Shown: piece after piece, positions 23,274 to 32,940 of the stretch
Position numbering within the stretch: position 1 is the first letter of the stretch
Layout: the number at the start of each line of letters is the position of its first letter
DNA from: Ancylobacter sp. TS-1
GTDB taxonomy: Bacteria > Pseudomonadota > Alphaproteobacteria > Rhizobiales > Xanthobacteraceae
DNA: 64,000 nucleotides
Direction of reading: 5' to 3'
NCBI RefSeq assembly: GCF_009223885.1
Contig: NZ_CP045144.1
Location: 3,708,001-3,772,000, forward strand
Notes under the pieces: model-generated
The model's database searches: none
Seen by the model: only the letters and a program-made list of their open reading frames with translations
Told to the model about the DNA's origin: nothing
Translations under genes and position numbers: made by a program

Positions 23274-24254
23274 ATGCTGAGCCGCCTGCTGCGACATCCG
23301 GTGCTTCTGATCCTGGGGACGGTGGCCGGCCTGTTCGGGCTCTACGAGATCAGCGTGCGCTACTTCGCCTATACCGGCGACGCCTATGTGATGAGCGACA
23401 TCGTCGTCATCTCCTCGGAGATCGAGGGGCCGGTCTCGCGGCTCGCGGTGCAGAACAACGAGGCGGTCGCGGCGAACCAGCTCCTGTTCGAGATCGAGCG
23501 CACGCCCTATGCGCTGAAGGTGCAGGAGGCGCAGGCCGCCGCGGCGCAGGCGAAGGCCGACCTCGATCTCGCCAATGACGAGGTGACGGCCGCCCGCGCC
23601 AACCTCACCTCGGCGCTGGCCGTGCAGACCAACGCGCAGGACCAGCTCGGCCGCGTCAGGGCGCTGGAGAAGGAGGGCTTCTCGCCCGAGGCGACGCTCG
23701 ACATCGCCACCCGCGACGTCGCCACCGCCGGCGCCAATGTGCTGGCCGCCGAGGCGCAGCTCAGCGTCGCCACTCGCCGCGTCGCGGTGGCGGGCGCCCT
23801 CATCGGCTCGGCGCAGGCCGCGCTCGGCAAGGCTCAGTACGATCTGTCGAAGACGGTGATGACGGCGCCGGAGCCGGGGCGCATCGCGCCCTTCGTCACC
23901 CGGCAGGGCGACTATCTGCGCGTCGGCACGCAGGTGCTCGCCATCGTCACCGAGCGCCGCCGCCGCGTGGTCGCCAATGTGAACGAGCGCTACCTCTCGC
24001 GCATCCGCCTCGGCCAGAGCGTGCTCCTCACCCTCGGCTCCGATCCCTGGGTGCTGCATTGGGGGAAGGTCAGCGGCATCGCCGCCGGCGTCGCCCGCTC
24101 GGCGGAAAGCCCGGGCGTGGTGCCCTATGTCGAGCCGACCACCGACTGGGTGCGGCTGCCGCGCCGCTTCCCGGTCGAGATCACGCTCGACCTCTGGCCC
24201 GACGACCTGCGGCAGTTCAACGGCGCCGACGCCCGCGTCCTGATCCTGTTCTGA
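23274..24254 (+). CDS. HlyD/EmrA-type membrane fusion protein (AaeA-like)
   Basis: A periplasmic adaptor of a two-protein efflux pump. The 326-residue protein has an N-terminal membrane helix (HPVLLILGTVAGLFGLYEIS). The first half-barrel/lipoyl region is DIVVISSEIEGPVSRLAVQNNEAV, followed by a long alpha-hairpin of Ala/Gln-rich heptads (residues about 80-180). The second half lipoyl region is KTVMTAPEPGRIAPFVTRQGDYL. GGAGA precedes the ATG. The next gene begins 12 bases later and encodes the inner-membrane partner. The substrate may be aromatic acids by analogy with AaeAB, which is inference. Confidence 0.85.
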   Translation: MLSRLLRHPVLLILGTVAGLFGLYEISVRYFAYTGDAYVMSDIVVISSEIEGPVSRLAVQNNEAVAANQLLFEIERTPYALKVQEAQAAAAQAKADLDLANDEVTAARANLTSALAVQTNAQDQLGRVRALEKEGFSPEATLDIATRDVATAGANVLAAEAQLSVATRRVAVAGALIGSAQAALGKAQYDLSKTVMTAPEPGRIAPFVTRQGDYLRVGTQVLAIVTERRRRVVANVNERYLSRIRLGQSVLLTLGSDPWVLHWGKVSGIAAGVARSAESPGVVPYVEPTTDWVRLPRRFPVEITLDLWPDDLRQFNGADARVLILF

Positions 24255-24265
24255 GGGAGGGGGCG

Positions 24266-25252
24266 GTGGACGACATCACCCGCCAGGCTCTCGCCACCGC
24301 CTGCGGCGTGCTGGCCGCCGTCTTCATCGCGCTGCTGATGGGGTTGCAGGAGCCCTACTGGGCCGCGCTCAGCGTGATGATCATCGCCAATGTCGACCGC
24401 GAGGCGCTGTTCACCAAGGGCGTGCTGCGCGTCGGCGGGACCCTGATCGGCGTGCTCGGCGGCTATTATGTCGGCCAGTGGGCCGAGGGCTTCGACGCCA
24501 TGCAGATCGTGCTGGTGGCGATCGCCGCCGCCGTCGGCACCTATGGCCGCCAGCGCAGCGCCTATGGCTATGCCTGGTTCTATGGCGCGCTGACCTTCAT
24601 GCTGGTGCTGCTCTACACCATGACGCAGCCGGACCAGCTCTACGCCTTCGCGCATTACCGCTGCTACGAGATCGTCATCGGCGTGGTGTGCGGCACGCTG
24701 GCGAGCTGGGCGCTGGGGCCGAATGCCGGCGAGCTGCATGCCCGGCTCAAGGCGCAGGCCGCCGCCACCAGCGCGCCCAATGCCGAGCGCCAGTCGCTGA
24801 TCGCCGGGCTCGGCGCCTTCACCATCGTCGTCATCTGGTCGCTGTTCGACCTGCCGCAGCTTCCGCAGGTGCTGATCTCCAGCCTGATCGTGGTCGACAG
24901 CGACCCGCTCGCCACCCGCCATCGCGGCGCCCAGCGCATTTTCGGCTGCATCATCGGCGGCACCGCCGGGCTGGTCGTCATCCTCGTCGACGCCACCCAT
25001 CTGTGGTGGTGGGCGGTCATGCTGTTTCTCGGCGTGTTCTCCTTCGCCCGCATCCATCTGAGGAAATCGGCGGAGGCCTATATCGGCACCCAGTCGGCCA
25101 TCGCCTATCTGGTGACGCTGGTCGGCGCCGGGCCGCCCGTCTCGCTCTATCCGCCGGTCGACCGCCTCATCGGGATCGTGATCGGCGTCAGCATCATGAC
25201 GGTGCTGGTCTGGGCGCTCAATCCGCCCAAGCTGGCCGGCCGGTCGGCCTGA
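24266..25252 (+). CDS. FUSC-family inner-membrane transporter (AaeB-like)
   Basis: Partner of the preceding fusion protein; it likely exports organic acids or toxic aromatics. The 328-residue protein starts with GTG at 24266, with GGGAGG six bases upstream. It shows the FUSC pattern: a block of four to six helices (ALATACGVLAAVFIALLMGL through MLVLLYTM), a soluble middle, then helices at TIVVIWSLFDL, IIGGTAGLVVILVDA and WWWAVMLFLGVFSFA. At about half the length of AaeB, it resembles the shorter FUSC proteins common in alphaproteobacteria. Its stop codon directly abuts the stop of the convergent ferredoxin gene (TGATCA). Confidence 0.8.
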   Translation: MDDITRQALATACGVLAAVFIALLMGLQEPYWAALSVMIIANVDREALFTKGVLRVGGTLIGVLGGYYVGQWAEGFDAMQIVLVAIAAAVGTYGRQRSAYGYAWFYGALTFMLVLLYTMTQPDQLYAFAHYRCYEIVIGVVCGTLASWALGPNAGELHARLKAQAAATSAPNAERQSLIAGLGAFTIVVIWSLFDLPQLPQVLISSLIVVDSDPLATRHRGAQRIFGCIIGGTAGLVVILVDATHLWWWAVMLFLGVFSFARIHLRKSAEAYIGTQSAIAYLVTLVGAGPPVSLYPPVDRLIGIVIGVSIMTVLVWALNPPKLAGRSA

Positions 25253-25600
25253 TCAGTCGCGGGCAGGCGCAGGCGCAGGCGCCGGGACGAGGGTGTCGAC
25301 GAGGGCCGGCACATCCGCCCCGCGCGGCACGGCGAGCCAGCGGCCGGGCTGGCCGGCGGGGATGATCACGGCGGCGTTCTTCGGGCAGATGTCGAGGCAG
25401 TCGACCTCGACCACGGCGAGGCGCGCGCCCTTGCGGCGGGGCTTCTTGGCCGGCTTGCCGCCTTCGCGCCGGGCGATCTCGGCCCTGAGCGCGCGGGGCA
25501 GCGAGAGTTCGCCGTCCGGGCCGAAGCCGCCATGGAGCTTCTTGGCGCATTTTCGGCAGACGAGGACCACGTCGGTCCAGTCGGATCGGATCGGCTTCAT
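25253..25600 (-). CDS. Thioredoxin-like [2Fe-2S] ferredoxin domain protein
   Basis: A small soluble protein of about 115 residues. Cysteines are arranged as VLVCRKCAKKL near the N-terminus and VEVDCLDICPKNAAVII later, the four-Cys pattern of thioredoxin-fold [2Fe-2S] ferredoxins. A basic, Lys/Arg-rich insert (GGKPAKKPRRKGARL) separates the two pairs, and the tail is Ala/Pro-rich. The ATG at 25600 has GAAGGA 11 bases upstream; an ATG at 25627 would add nine residues. The redox partner cannot be told from the neighbours. Confidence 0.7.
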   Translation of the reverse strand: MKPIRSDWTDVVLVCRKCAKKLHGGFGPDGELSLPRALRAEIARREGGKPAKKPRRKGARLAVVEVDCLDICPKNAAVIIPAGQPGRWLAVPRGADVPALVDTLVPAPAPAPARD

Positions 25601-25660
25601 CGGCGGCGGTGTCCTTCGCCGCTGCATGTGGCACCGCCGACGCGCTTTGTCGATGCGAGA

Positions 25661-25734
25661 GCCGGCCGGGAAGCGTAGGATCGGTGTGTCGAGGGGGGCA
25701 GTACGACACCCCGACCGACGGCTTCCCAGCCGGC
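25661..25734. repeat. Two-tier long hairpin downstream of the RND operon
   Basis: GCCGGCCGGGAAGC (25661-25674) pairs with GCTTCCCAGCCGGC (25721-25734) with one mismatch. Inside, TCGGTGTGTCG (25681-25691) pairs with CGACACCCCGA (25704-25714), also with one mismatch. The apex loop is G-rich. It lies eight bases after the stop of the RND permease on the minus strand and may serve as its 3' end. It does not match the four dispersed repeat families. There is no U-run. Confidence 0.6.
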
Positions 25735-25742
25735 GACGAGGC

Positions 25743-28700
25743 TCACTCCGCGGGAAGAGACGCGGCGTGGGCCTCGCCGTGCTGCCGAAGCGGGCGGTTG
25801 CCCGCCAGACGCCGCAGCAGCACGTAGAAGACGGGCGTGAGGAACAGCCCGAAGAAGGTGACGCCGATCATGCCGGCGAACACGGCGATGCCCATGGCGT
25901 GGCGCATCTCGGCGCCGGCGCCGGTGGACAGCACCAGCGGCAGCACGCCCATGATGAAGGCGAAGGACGTCATCAGGATCGGCCGCAGGCGCAGCCGGCT
26001 CGCCTCGATCGCCGCCTCGACCGGGTTGCGGCCCATGAATTCAAGCTCGCGGGCGAACTCGACGATCAGGATCGCGTTCTTGGCCGACAGCCCCACCAGA
26101 ACGACGAGGCCGATCTGGGTGAAGATGTTGTTGTCACCCCCGCCCATCCAGACGCCGAACAGCGCCGCCCCCAGGCCCATCGGCACGATCAGGATGATCG
26201 CAATGGGCAGCGTCAGGCTCTCATACTGCGCCGCCAGCACCAGGAAGACGAGCAGCAGGGCGAGCGGGAAGACGAGGAAAGAGGAATCGCCGGCCAGGAT
26301 CTCCTGATAGGTCAGGTCGGTCCATTCATAGTCGAAGCCGGGCGGCAGCACCTCCGCCGCGATCCGCGCCGCCGCCGCCTGCGCCTGGCCCGAGGAGTAG
26401 CCGGGCGCCGGCGAGGCGTTGAAGTCGGCGGTGAGGAAGCCGTTATAGCGCTGGGCGCGTTCCGGCCCCGCCGTGGTCTCGACCCTGAGCAGCGCCGAGA
26501 GCGGGATCATCTCGCCGCTGTTGGAGCGCACCTTCAGCTTGCCGATGTCCTCCGGCCGGGCGCGGAAGGGCGCGTCGGCCTGCGCCCGCACCGAGTAGGT
26601 GCGGCCGAACTTGTTGAAGTCGTTGACATAGAGCGAGCCGAGATAGACCTGCAGCGTCTCGAACACCGAACTGATCGGCACGCCGAGCTGGCGGGCCTTG
26701 GTGCGGTCCACATCGGTGAAGATCTGCGGCACGTTGATCTGGTAGGTGGTGAACTGGCCGGTCAGCTCGGGTGCCGCCATGGCCTTCGCCATGAAGGCGT
26801 TGGTCACGTCGCTGAGCGCCTCGTAGCCGCGTCCGGCGCGGTCCTCCAGCTGCAGCTTGAAGCCGCCGACGACGCCGAGGCCCTGCACCGGCGGGGGCGG
26901 GAACATGGCGATGAAGGCGTCCTTGATCACCCCGTACTTCCCGTTGAGCTGCTGGGCGATGGCACCGGCGGAAAGCTCCGGGGTCTGGCGCTCCTCGAAC
27001 GGCTTGAGCACCGAGAACACGATGCCGGCATTGGACGAGTTGGAGAAGCCGGCGATCGAGAGCCCCGGGAAGGCGACCGCGCTGGCGACGCCGGGCTGGG
27101 CGAGCGTGATCTCGGTCATCCGGCGGATGACGTCCTCGGTGCGGTCGAGCGTGGCGCCGTCGGGAAGCTGGGCGAAGCCGACCAGATACTGCTTGTCCTG
27201 CGCCGGCACGAAGCCCGGCGGCACCGCCTGGAACAGCCACCAGGTGGCGCCGAGCATCACGGCGTAGAACACCATGACGAGGCTTTTCACCTTCAGCGTG
27301 CCGCGCACGCCGCCGCCATAGCCGCGCGACCCGCGCGCGAACACCCAGTTGAAGCCGCGGAAGAACCAGCCGAACAGCGCGTTGATGACGCGCTGGAGCA
27401 TGTCCGGCTTGGCGTCGTGGCCGCGCAGCAGCAGCGCCGCCAGCGCCGGCGACAGCGTCAGCGAGTTGATCGCCGAGATGACGGTGGAGATGGCGATGGT
27501 GAGCGCGAACTGGCGGTAGAACTGGCCCGACAGGCCGGTGATGAAGGCGAGCGGCACGAACACCGCCACCAGCACCAGCGCGATGGCGATGATCGGGCCG
27601 GACACCTCGCTCATCGCCTGATAGGCGGCCGCGCGCGGGGAGAGCCCGTTCTCGATGTTGCGCTCGACATTTTCCACCACGACGATGGCGTCGTCGACCA
27701 CGATGCCGATGGCGAGCACCAGGCCGAACAGGCTCAGCGCGTTGATCGAGAAGCCGAACAGGTACATCACCGCGAAGGTGCCCACGATCGAGACCGGGAC
27801 CGCGAGCAGCGGGATGATCGAGGCGCGCCACGTCTGCAGGAACACCACCACGACGATAACGACCAGCAGCACCGCCTCGAACAGCGTGTGCACCACCGCC
27901 TCAATGGAGGCGTCGACGAAGCGCGTCGTGTCGTAGACGATGGCGAAGTCGACGCCTTCCGGCATCGTCTTCTTCACCTCGGCCATGGTCTCGCGCACCC
28001 TCTCGGCGATCTCCAGCGCGTTCGAGCCGGGGGCCTGGAACACGCCGAGGCCGACCGCCTGCTTGTTGTCGAGCAGCGAGCGCAGCGCGTAGTCGGCGGC
28101 GCCGAGTTCGAGGCGCGCGACATCGCGCAGGCGCACGACCTGCCCGTTGGCGCCGGTCTTCACGACGATGTCGCCGAATTCCTCCTCGGTCTCCAGACGG
28201 CCGCGGGCATTGATGGTGAGCTGGAGGTCGACGTCCGACTGCGCCGGCGAGGCGCCGACGATGCCGGCGGCGGCCTGCACGTTCTGGGCGCGGATCTCGT
28301 TGACCACGTCGCCGGCGGAAAGCCCGTGCTCGGCGATCTTCTGCGGGTCGAGCCAGACGCGCATGGAATAGTCGCCGCCGCCGAAGATCTCGATCTGGCC
28401 GACGCCGCTGATGCGGGCCAGCCGGTCCTTCACGTTCAGCACCGCGTAGTTGCGCAGATAGGTGATGTCGTAGCGGTCATTGGGCGAGATGAGGTGCACG
28501 ACCATGAGGAAGGTCGGCGAACTCTTCGCCGTGGTGATGCCGAGCGCGCGCACCTCTTCCGGCAGGCGGGGTTCCGCCTGACCGACGCGGTTCTGCACCA
28601 GCTGGGTCGCCTTGTCGGGGTCGGTGCCGAGCTTGAAGGTGACGGTCAGCGTCATCACGCCGTCGGTCGTCGCTTGGCTGGACATGTAGAGCATGTCCTC

Positions 28701-28922
28701 GACGCCGTTGATCGCTTCCTCGATCGGGGTGGCGACCGTGGCGGCGATCACCTTCGGGCTGGCGCCCGGATAGGTGGCGCGCACGATGACCTGCGGCGGC
28801 ACGACTTCCGGATATTCCGAGATCGGCATCACCCGCAGGGCCAGAAGCCCCGCGAGGAAGATCAGTACGGAGAGGACGCCGGCAAAGATCGGCCGGTCGA
28901 TGAAGAACTTGGACAGATTCAT
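25743..28922 (-). CDS. RND multidrug efflux permease (HAE1 family)
   Basis: A proton-driven inner-membrane pump of 1059 residues with the AcrB/MexF layout. The N-terminus is MNLSKFFIDRPIFAGVLSVL and GPIIAIALVLVAVFVPLAFI lies around TM4-5. The TM4 proton relay pair is visible in LAIGIVVDDAIVVVENVERN. Two large periplasmic loops follow TM1 and TM7, and the last repeat contains PMGLGAALFGVWMGGGDNN. It resembles MexF/OqxB. GGAGG five bases before the ATG at 28922 decides the start over an in-frame codon at 28937. It follows the adaptor gene by 39 bases. No outer-membrane factor gene is in the operon, so a TolC-like protein elsewhere is implied. Confidence 0.93.
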   Translation of the reverse strand: MNLSKFFIDRPIFAGVLSVLIFLAGLLALRVMPISEYPEVVPPQVIVRATYPGASPKVIAATVATPIEEAINGVEDMLYMSSQATTDGVMTLTVTFKLGTDPDKATQLVQNRVGQAEPRLPEEVRALGITTAKSSPTFLMVVHLISPNDRYDITYLRNYAVLNVKDRLARISGVGQIEIFGGGDYSMRVWLDPQKIAEHGLSAGDVVNEIRAQNVQAAAGIVGASPAQSDVDLQLTINARGRLETEEEFGDIVVKTGANGQVVRLRDVARLELGAADYALRSLLDNKQAVGLGVFQAPGSNALEIAERVRETMAEVKKTMPEGVDFAIVYDTTRFVDASIEAVVHTLFEAVLLVVIVVVVFLQTWRASIIPLLAVPVSIVGTFAVMYLFGFSINALSLFGLVLAIGIVVDDAIVVVENVERNIENGLSPRAAAYQAMSEVSGPIIAIALVLVAVFVPLAFITGLSGQFYRQFALTIAISTVISAINSLTLSPALAALLLRGHDAKPDMLQRVINALFGWFFRGFNWVFARGSRGYGGGVRGTLKVKSLVMVFYAVMLGATWWLFQAVPPGFVPAQDKQYLVGFAQLPDGATLDRTEDVIRRMTEITLAQPGVASAVAFPGLSIAGFSNSSNAGIVFSVLKPFEERQTPELSAGAIAQQLNGKYGVIKDAFIAMFPPPPVQGLGVVGGFKLQLEDRAGRGYEALSDVTNAFMAKAMAAPELTGQFTTYQINVPQIFTDVDRTKARQLGVPISSVFETLQVYLGSLYVNDFNKFGRTYSVRAQADAPFRARPEDIGKLKVRSNSGEMIPLSALLRVETTAGPERAQRYNGFLTADFNASPAPGYSSGQAQAAAARIAAEVLPPGFDYEWTDLTYQEILAGDSSFLVFPLALLLVFLVLAAQYESLTLPIAIILIVPMGLGAALFGVWMGGGDNNIFTQIGLVVLVGLSAKNAILIVEFARELEFMGRNPVEAAIEASRLRLRPILMTSFAFIMGVLPLVLSTGAGAEMRHAMGIAVFAGMIGVTFFGLFLTPVFYVLLRRLAGNRPLRQHGEAHAASLPAE

Positions 28923-28961
28923 AGCGTCCTCCCCCAAGGAGGCAGAGCGTCGGCGGCTGGA

Positions 28962-30275
28962 TCAGCGCGCGGCGACGGAGGTGGTCGGGTCCTGCGCGCC
29001 GGCGGCGGAGGCGGAGGCGGTTTCCATGGGAACGATCTCCGGCGCCAGCAGGGCCCCGGGACGCACACGCTGCAGGCCGTTGACGACGATGCGCTCGCCT
29101 TCCTTCAGGCCGTCGACGACGACGCGCAGCCCGTCGCTGGGCTGGCCGAGGCGGACCTGCCGCCAGACGGCCTTGTTGTCGGCATCGACCACGAAGACGA
29201 ACTTCTTGTCCTGGTCGGTGCCGATGGCGCGCTCATTGACCACCAGCGCCGGCTCCGTCTTGGCCCGGCCCATGCGCACGCGGGCGAACTGGCCCGGCAC
29301 GAGGCGGCCGTCGGGATTGTCGAACACCGCGCGCAACCGGAACGTGCCGGTCGCCGCGTCGACCTGGTTGTCGACGAGCTGGAGATGGCCGCGCACCGTG
29401 CGCCCGGCCGTGGTCGCCGTGGTGATCTCGACCGGAATCTGGTCGATCTCGGTCAGCGCGATGTCGTGATCGCCCACCGAGGCCAGAGCCTCGGCCACGG
29501 CGCTCTCGTCGGCATCGAAGCTGACATAGATTGGGTCGACCGAGACGAGGCTGGTGAGCACCGGCGCCGACGCGCCGGAGGCGACGAGATTGCCGACCGT
29601 CACCTCGATGCGCCCGATGCGCCCGTCCACCGGCGCGCGCACCTCGGTGTAGCCGAGGTCGAGCTTGGCCGTCTGCACGGCGGCCTCGGCCGCGCGCAGA
29701 TTGGCTTCCGCCTCGCGGAAGGCATTGGTGCGCTGGTCGAGGTCGCGCACCGAGACGACGCGGGTGTCGACGAGCTGCTTGCCGCGCTCCAGCTCGCTGC
29801 GGGTCAGCTCGACACGCGCGGCGGCCGCCTCGCGCAGCGATTCGGCCCGGTTCAGCGCCGCCTGGAAGGGCTCGGGATCAATGCTGACGAGCAGGTCGCC
29901 CTGCTTGACCAGCGCGCCCTCGCGGAAATGGATCTTGTCGACCGCGCCGGAGACGCGCGAGCGCAGCTCCACCACTTCGACCGCGCGCAGGCGGCCGGAG
30001 AATTCGTCCCACTTCATGGTGTCGCGTGCCTTCAGCACCGCGACCGAGACCGGCATGGCCATGGGCGCGGCCGCTTCCGCCGGCGGATCGGTCGCCAGCG
30101 CCTCGCTGCTCGGCCAGGCGAGGAAGACCGCCGCGCCGGTGGCCAGCACCGCGAGGGAAAGCGCGATGCCCGCCTCGCGCCAGCGGCCGCGTGCGGCCGG
30201 CTTCGTGTCGTGGCCGATTTCGGCGCGCGCGAGCGTTGCGGGGACGGCGTCGGTACCGTTTGTCTCGTTCATCAT
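28962..30275 (-). CDS. RND periplasmic adaptor subunit
   Basis: It links the RND permease to an outer-membrane channel. The 437-residue protein has an N-terminal membrane segment (AGIALSLAVLATGAAVFLAW). The first lipoyl half is VEVVELRSRVSGAVDKIHFREGALV, the helical hairpin covers residues about 125-180, the second lipoyl half is GYTEVRAPVDGRIGRIEVTVGNLV, and the beta-barrel domain includes ATGTFRLRAVFDNPDGRLVPGQ. GGGAGA lies six bases before the ATG at 30275. A hydrolase-like gene ends 18 bases upstream in the same operon. Confidence 0.92.
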   Translation of the reverse strand: MMNETNGTDAVPATLARAEIGHDTKPAARGRWREAGIALSLAVLATGAAVFLAWPSSEALATDPPAEAAAPMAMPVSVAVLKARDTMKWDEFSGRLRAVEVVELRSRVSGAVDKIHFREGALVKQGDLLVSIDPEPFQAALNRAESLREAAAARVELTRSELERGKQLVDTRVVSVRDLDQRTNAFREAEANLRAAEAAVQTAKLDLGYTEVRAPVDGRIGRIEVTVGNLVASGASAPVLTSLVSVDPIYVSFDADESAVAEALASVGDHDIALTEIDQIPVEITTATTAGRTVRGHLQLVDNQVDAATGTFRLRAVFDNPDGRLVPGQFARVRMGRAKTEPALVVNERAIGTDQDKKFVFVVDADNKAVWRQVRLGQPSDGLRVVVDGLKEGERIVVNGLQRVRPGALLAPEIVPMETASASAAGAQDPTTSVAAR

Positions 30276-30292
30276 GGCGGATCTCCCGGCCC

Positions 30293-31117
30293 TCAGGCCC
30301 GAACGGTGCGAACAGGTGCGGCGGAATTCTCCGCCAGGAATTTCCGGAACAGGTCGCGCAGGACCGTTTCCCAATGAAGGTCGGCCTCGATGGCGGCATC
30401 CATGCCGAGGGACGGGGTCTCCGTCTCGGTCAGCATGTGGCTCTCCACCGCGACCCCGCAGTCGCGCAGGCGGCGCGCATAGGCGACGCTCTCGTCGCGC
30501 ATCGGACAGTCTTCCGAGGTGACGATCAGGGCCGGCGCCAGCCCGCCCAGGCGGCGCGAGCCGAGCGGCGCCGCATAGGGGTGGGCAGCATGTTCGGCGC
30601 CGCCCAGATACAGGTGCCAGCCGTCGACCCATTTGCAGTGCGCCGCGCCTGCGGCGGCCGCGTGGATCGACTGCGTGCAGAGGCTGGCGTCGACCATCGG
30701 CGACAGCAGGATCTGCCCGGCGACGGGCGGGGCCTGCTGGTCGCGCGCCATCAGCGTCAGCGCGGTGGCGAGATTGGCGCCCGCCTCCTCGCCGGCGACG
30801 AACATGCGCGCGCCGCGCCCGGCCCATTTGCTGCGGTCGGCATAAAGGCGGCCGAGCGCGGCGAAGGCGAGGTTGAGCGCGGCCGGGAAGGGGTGCTCCG
30901 GCGCCAGTGGATAGTCGATCGAGATGACCACGGCGCCGGCTTCCGCCATCAGGCGGCAGACGCAGGCGCTGCAATCGAGATCGCCGTCGGTGAAGCTGCC
31001 GCCGTGCAGGTGCAGGACCAGAGCCGCCGGGCGCAGCGGCGCGCCGGGACGATAGACCCGCGCGGTCAGCGCGGCCCCGCCGATCTCCAGCTCTTCCTCG
31101 GTCCACAAAACGGTCAT
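30293..31117 (-). CDS. HSL-family alpha/beta-hydrolase-like protein lacking the Ser nucleophile
   Basis: A 274-residue protein that aligns with hormone-sensitive-lipase-type esterases: oxyanion motif HLHGGSFTDGD near residue 44, the segment VVISIDYPLAPEHPFPAAL, and EDCPMRDESVAYARRLRDCG near the acid residue. The nucleophile elbow, normally GDSAGG, reads GEEAGA (two GAG codons), and the expected late HGF is absent. It is therefore probably not a serine esterase. It may bind a ligand, or be a degraded or repurposed enzyme. It is first in the operon with the RND adaptor and permease. The ATG at 31117 is preferred to an upstream TTG at 31129. Confidence 0.75.
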   Translation of the reverse strand: MTVLWTEEELEIGGAALTARVYRPGAPLRPAALVLHLHGGSFTDGDLDCSACVCRLMAEAGAVVISIDYPLAPEHPFPAALNLAFAALGRLYADRSKWAGRGARMFVAGEEAGANLATALTLMARDQQAPPVAGQILLSPMVDASLCTQSIHAAAAGAAHCKWVDGWHLYLGGAEHAAHPYAAPLGSRRLGGLAPALIVTSEDCPMRDESVAYARRLRDCGVAVESHMLTETETPSLGMDAAIEADLHWETVLRDLFRKFLAENSAAPVRTVRA

Positions 31118-31237
31118 AACGCCCCACAATCGGGCTGCGGAGCTTCTCCGCCACCCGATCCCGTCGCTGTTTCATGCTGCGATGCCGCGAAACCTAGGAC
31201 CGTTTCGTTCTCGGAAAAATAGCCAAAATCGGATAAC

Positions 31238-31259
31238 ATTATTCACGTATGGAAATAAT
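31238..31259. promoter_or_regulatory. Candidate LysR operator between hydrolase-RND operon and lysR
   Basis: ATTATT-N10-AATAAT is a perfect 6-bp dyad ending 11 bases before the LysR ATG at 31271. It sits in an AT-rich island of an otherwise high-GC region and has the T-N11-A geometry of LysR boxes. It would allow autorepression and control of the divergent RND operon. Confidence 0.6.
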
Positions 31260-31270
31260 GAGCCGGTAAC

Positions 31271-32211
31271 ATGGATCAGATCGCCGCGATGCGCGCCTTT
31301 ATCCGGGTGGTCGAGGCCGGCACCTTCAGCCGCGCGGCCGACCTGCTGGAAATGCCCAAGCCGACCGTCACCAAGCTGATTCAGCAGCTTGAGGCGCATC
31401 TGCGCACGCGGCTGCTGAACCGCACGACCCGCCGCGTCGGGGTGACGCCGGACGGCGCCGCCTATTACGAGCGCGCCGTGGCGCTGATGTCCGACCTCGA
31501 CGAGATCGACGGCTCGATGGCGCGCTCGCAGGCCAGCCCCTCCGGGCGCCTGCGCGTCGACGTCCCGTCCTCGCTGGCGCTGTATTCGCTGATACCGGCG
31601 CTGCCGGACTTCTTCGCCCGCTATCCCGACATCCAGCTCGACCTCGGCGTCACCGACCGGCCGGTCGACCTGCTGGCCGAGAATGTCGACTGCGCCATTC
31701 GCGGCGGCGATCTCGTCGACCCGATGCTGATCGCCCGCCGCATCGGCGAGGTGCGCCTGATGCTGTGCGCCTCGCCCACCTATCTCCAGCAGCACGGCAT
31801 GCCGCAGCACCCGCGCGAACTTCAGGGCGGGCACCGCGTCATCGGCTATTTCAGCGCCCGCACCGGGCGCCGGGTCGCCTTCGACCTGGAGCGCGGCGAG
31901 GAGCGCTACGAGCTCGACCTGCCCTATTTCGTGGCGGTGAACGATTCCACCGCCTACCTTGCCGCCGGGCTCGCCGGCATGGGCATCACCCAGACCATCG
32001 AGCCCATGGTGATGCCCTATATCGAGAGCGGGGCGCTGGTCCGCGTGCTGCCGGAATGGCACAGCGCGCCCATCGTGCTGCATGTCGTCTATTCGCCCAA
32101 CCGGCATCTCAGCAGCCGGTTGCGCGTCTTCGTCGACTGGGTGGCCGAGCGCTTCGCCGGCGGCGGGGCCAATCGCCCCGGCCAGGGCGCGCTGGAGCTT
32201 CCCGCCCGCTT

Positions 32212-32215
<4 letters not shown>
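31271..32215 (+). CDS. LysR-type transcriptional regulator, likely of the RND operon
   Basis: The 314-residue protein starts MDQIAAMRAFIRVVEAGTFSRAADLLEMPK, with the helix-turn-helix at residues about 17-45. The sensor domain follows from GRLRVDVPSSLALYSLIPAL and includes LLAENVDCAIRGGD, the pattern of the CrgA/AaeR-like group. It is divergent from the hydrolase-RND operon across 153 bases, so that operon is the likely target. Its stop (TAG) overlaps the stop of the convergent ABC ATPase gene within CTAG. The ligand is unknown. Confidence 0.88.

Positions 32216-32917
<702 letters not shown>

Positions 32918-32940
<23 letters not shown>

Noticed and set aside
25293..30377. Open frame of about 1690 codons on the plus strand opposite the RND genes
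   Set aside because: It is the antisense shadow of two well-conserved genes in GC-rich DNA; the translation is low-complexity (Arg/His/Asp/Glu-rich) with no recognisable domain.
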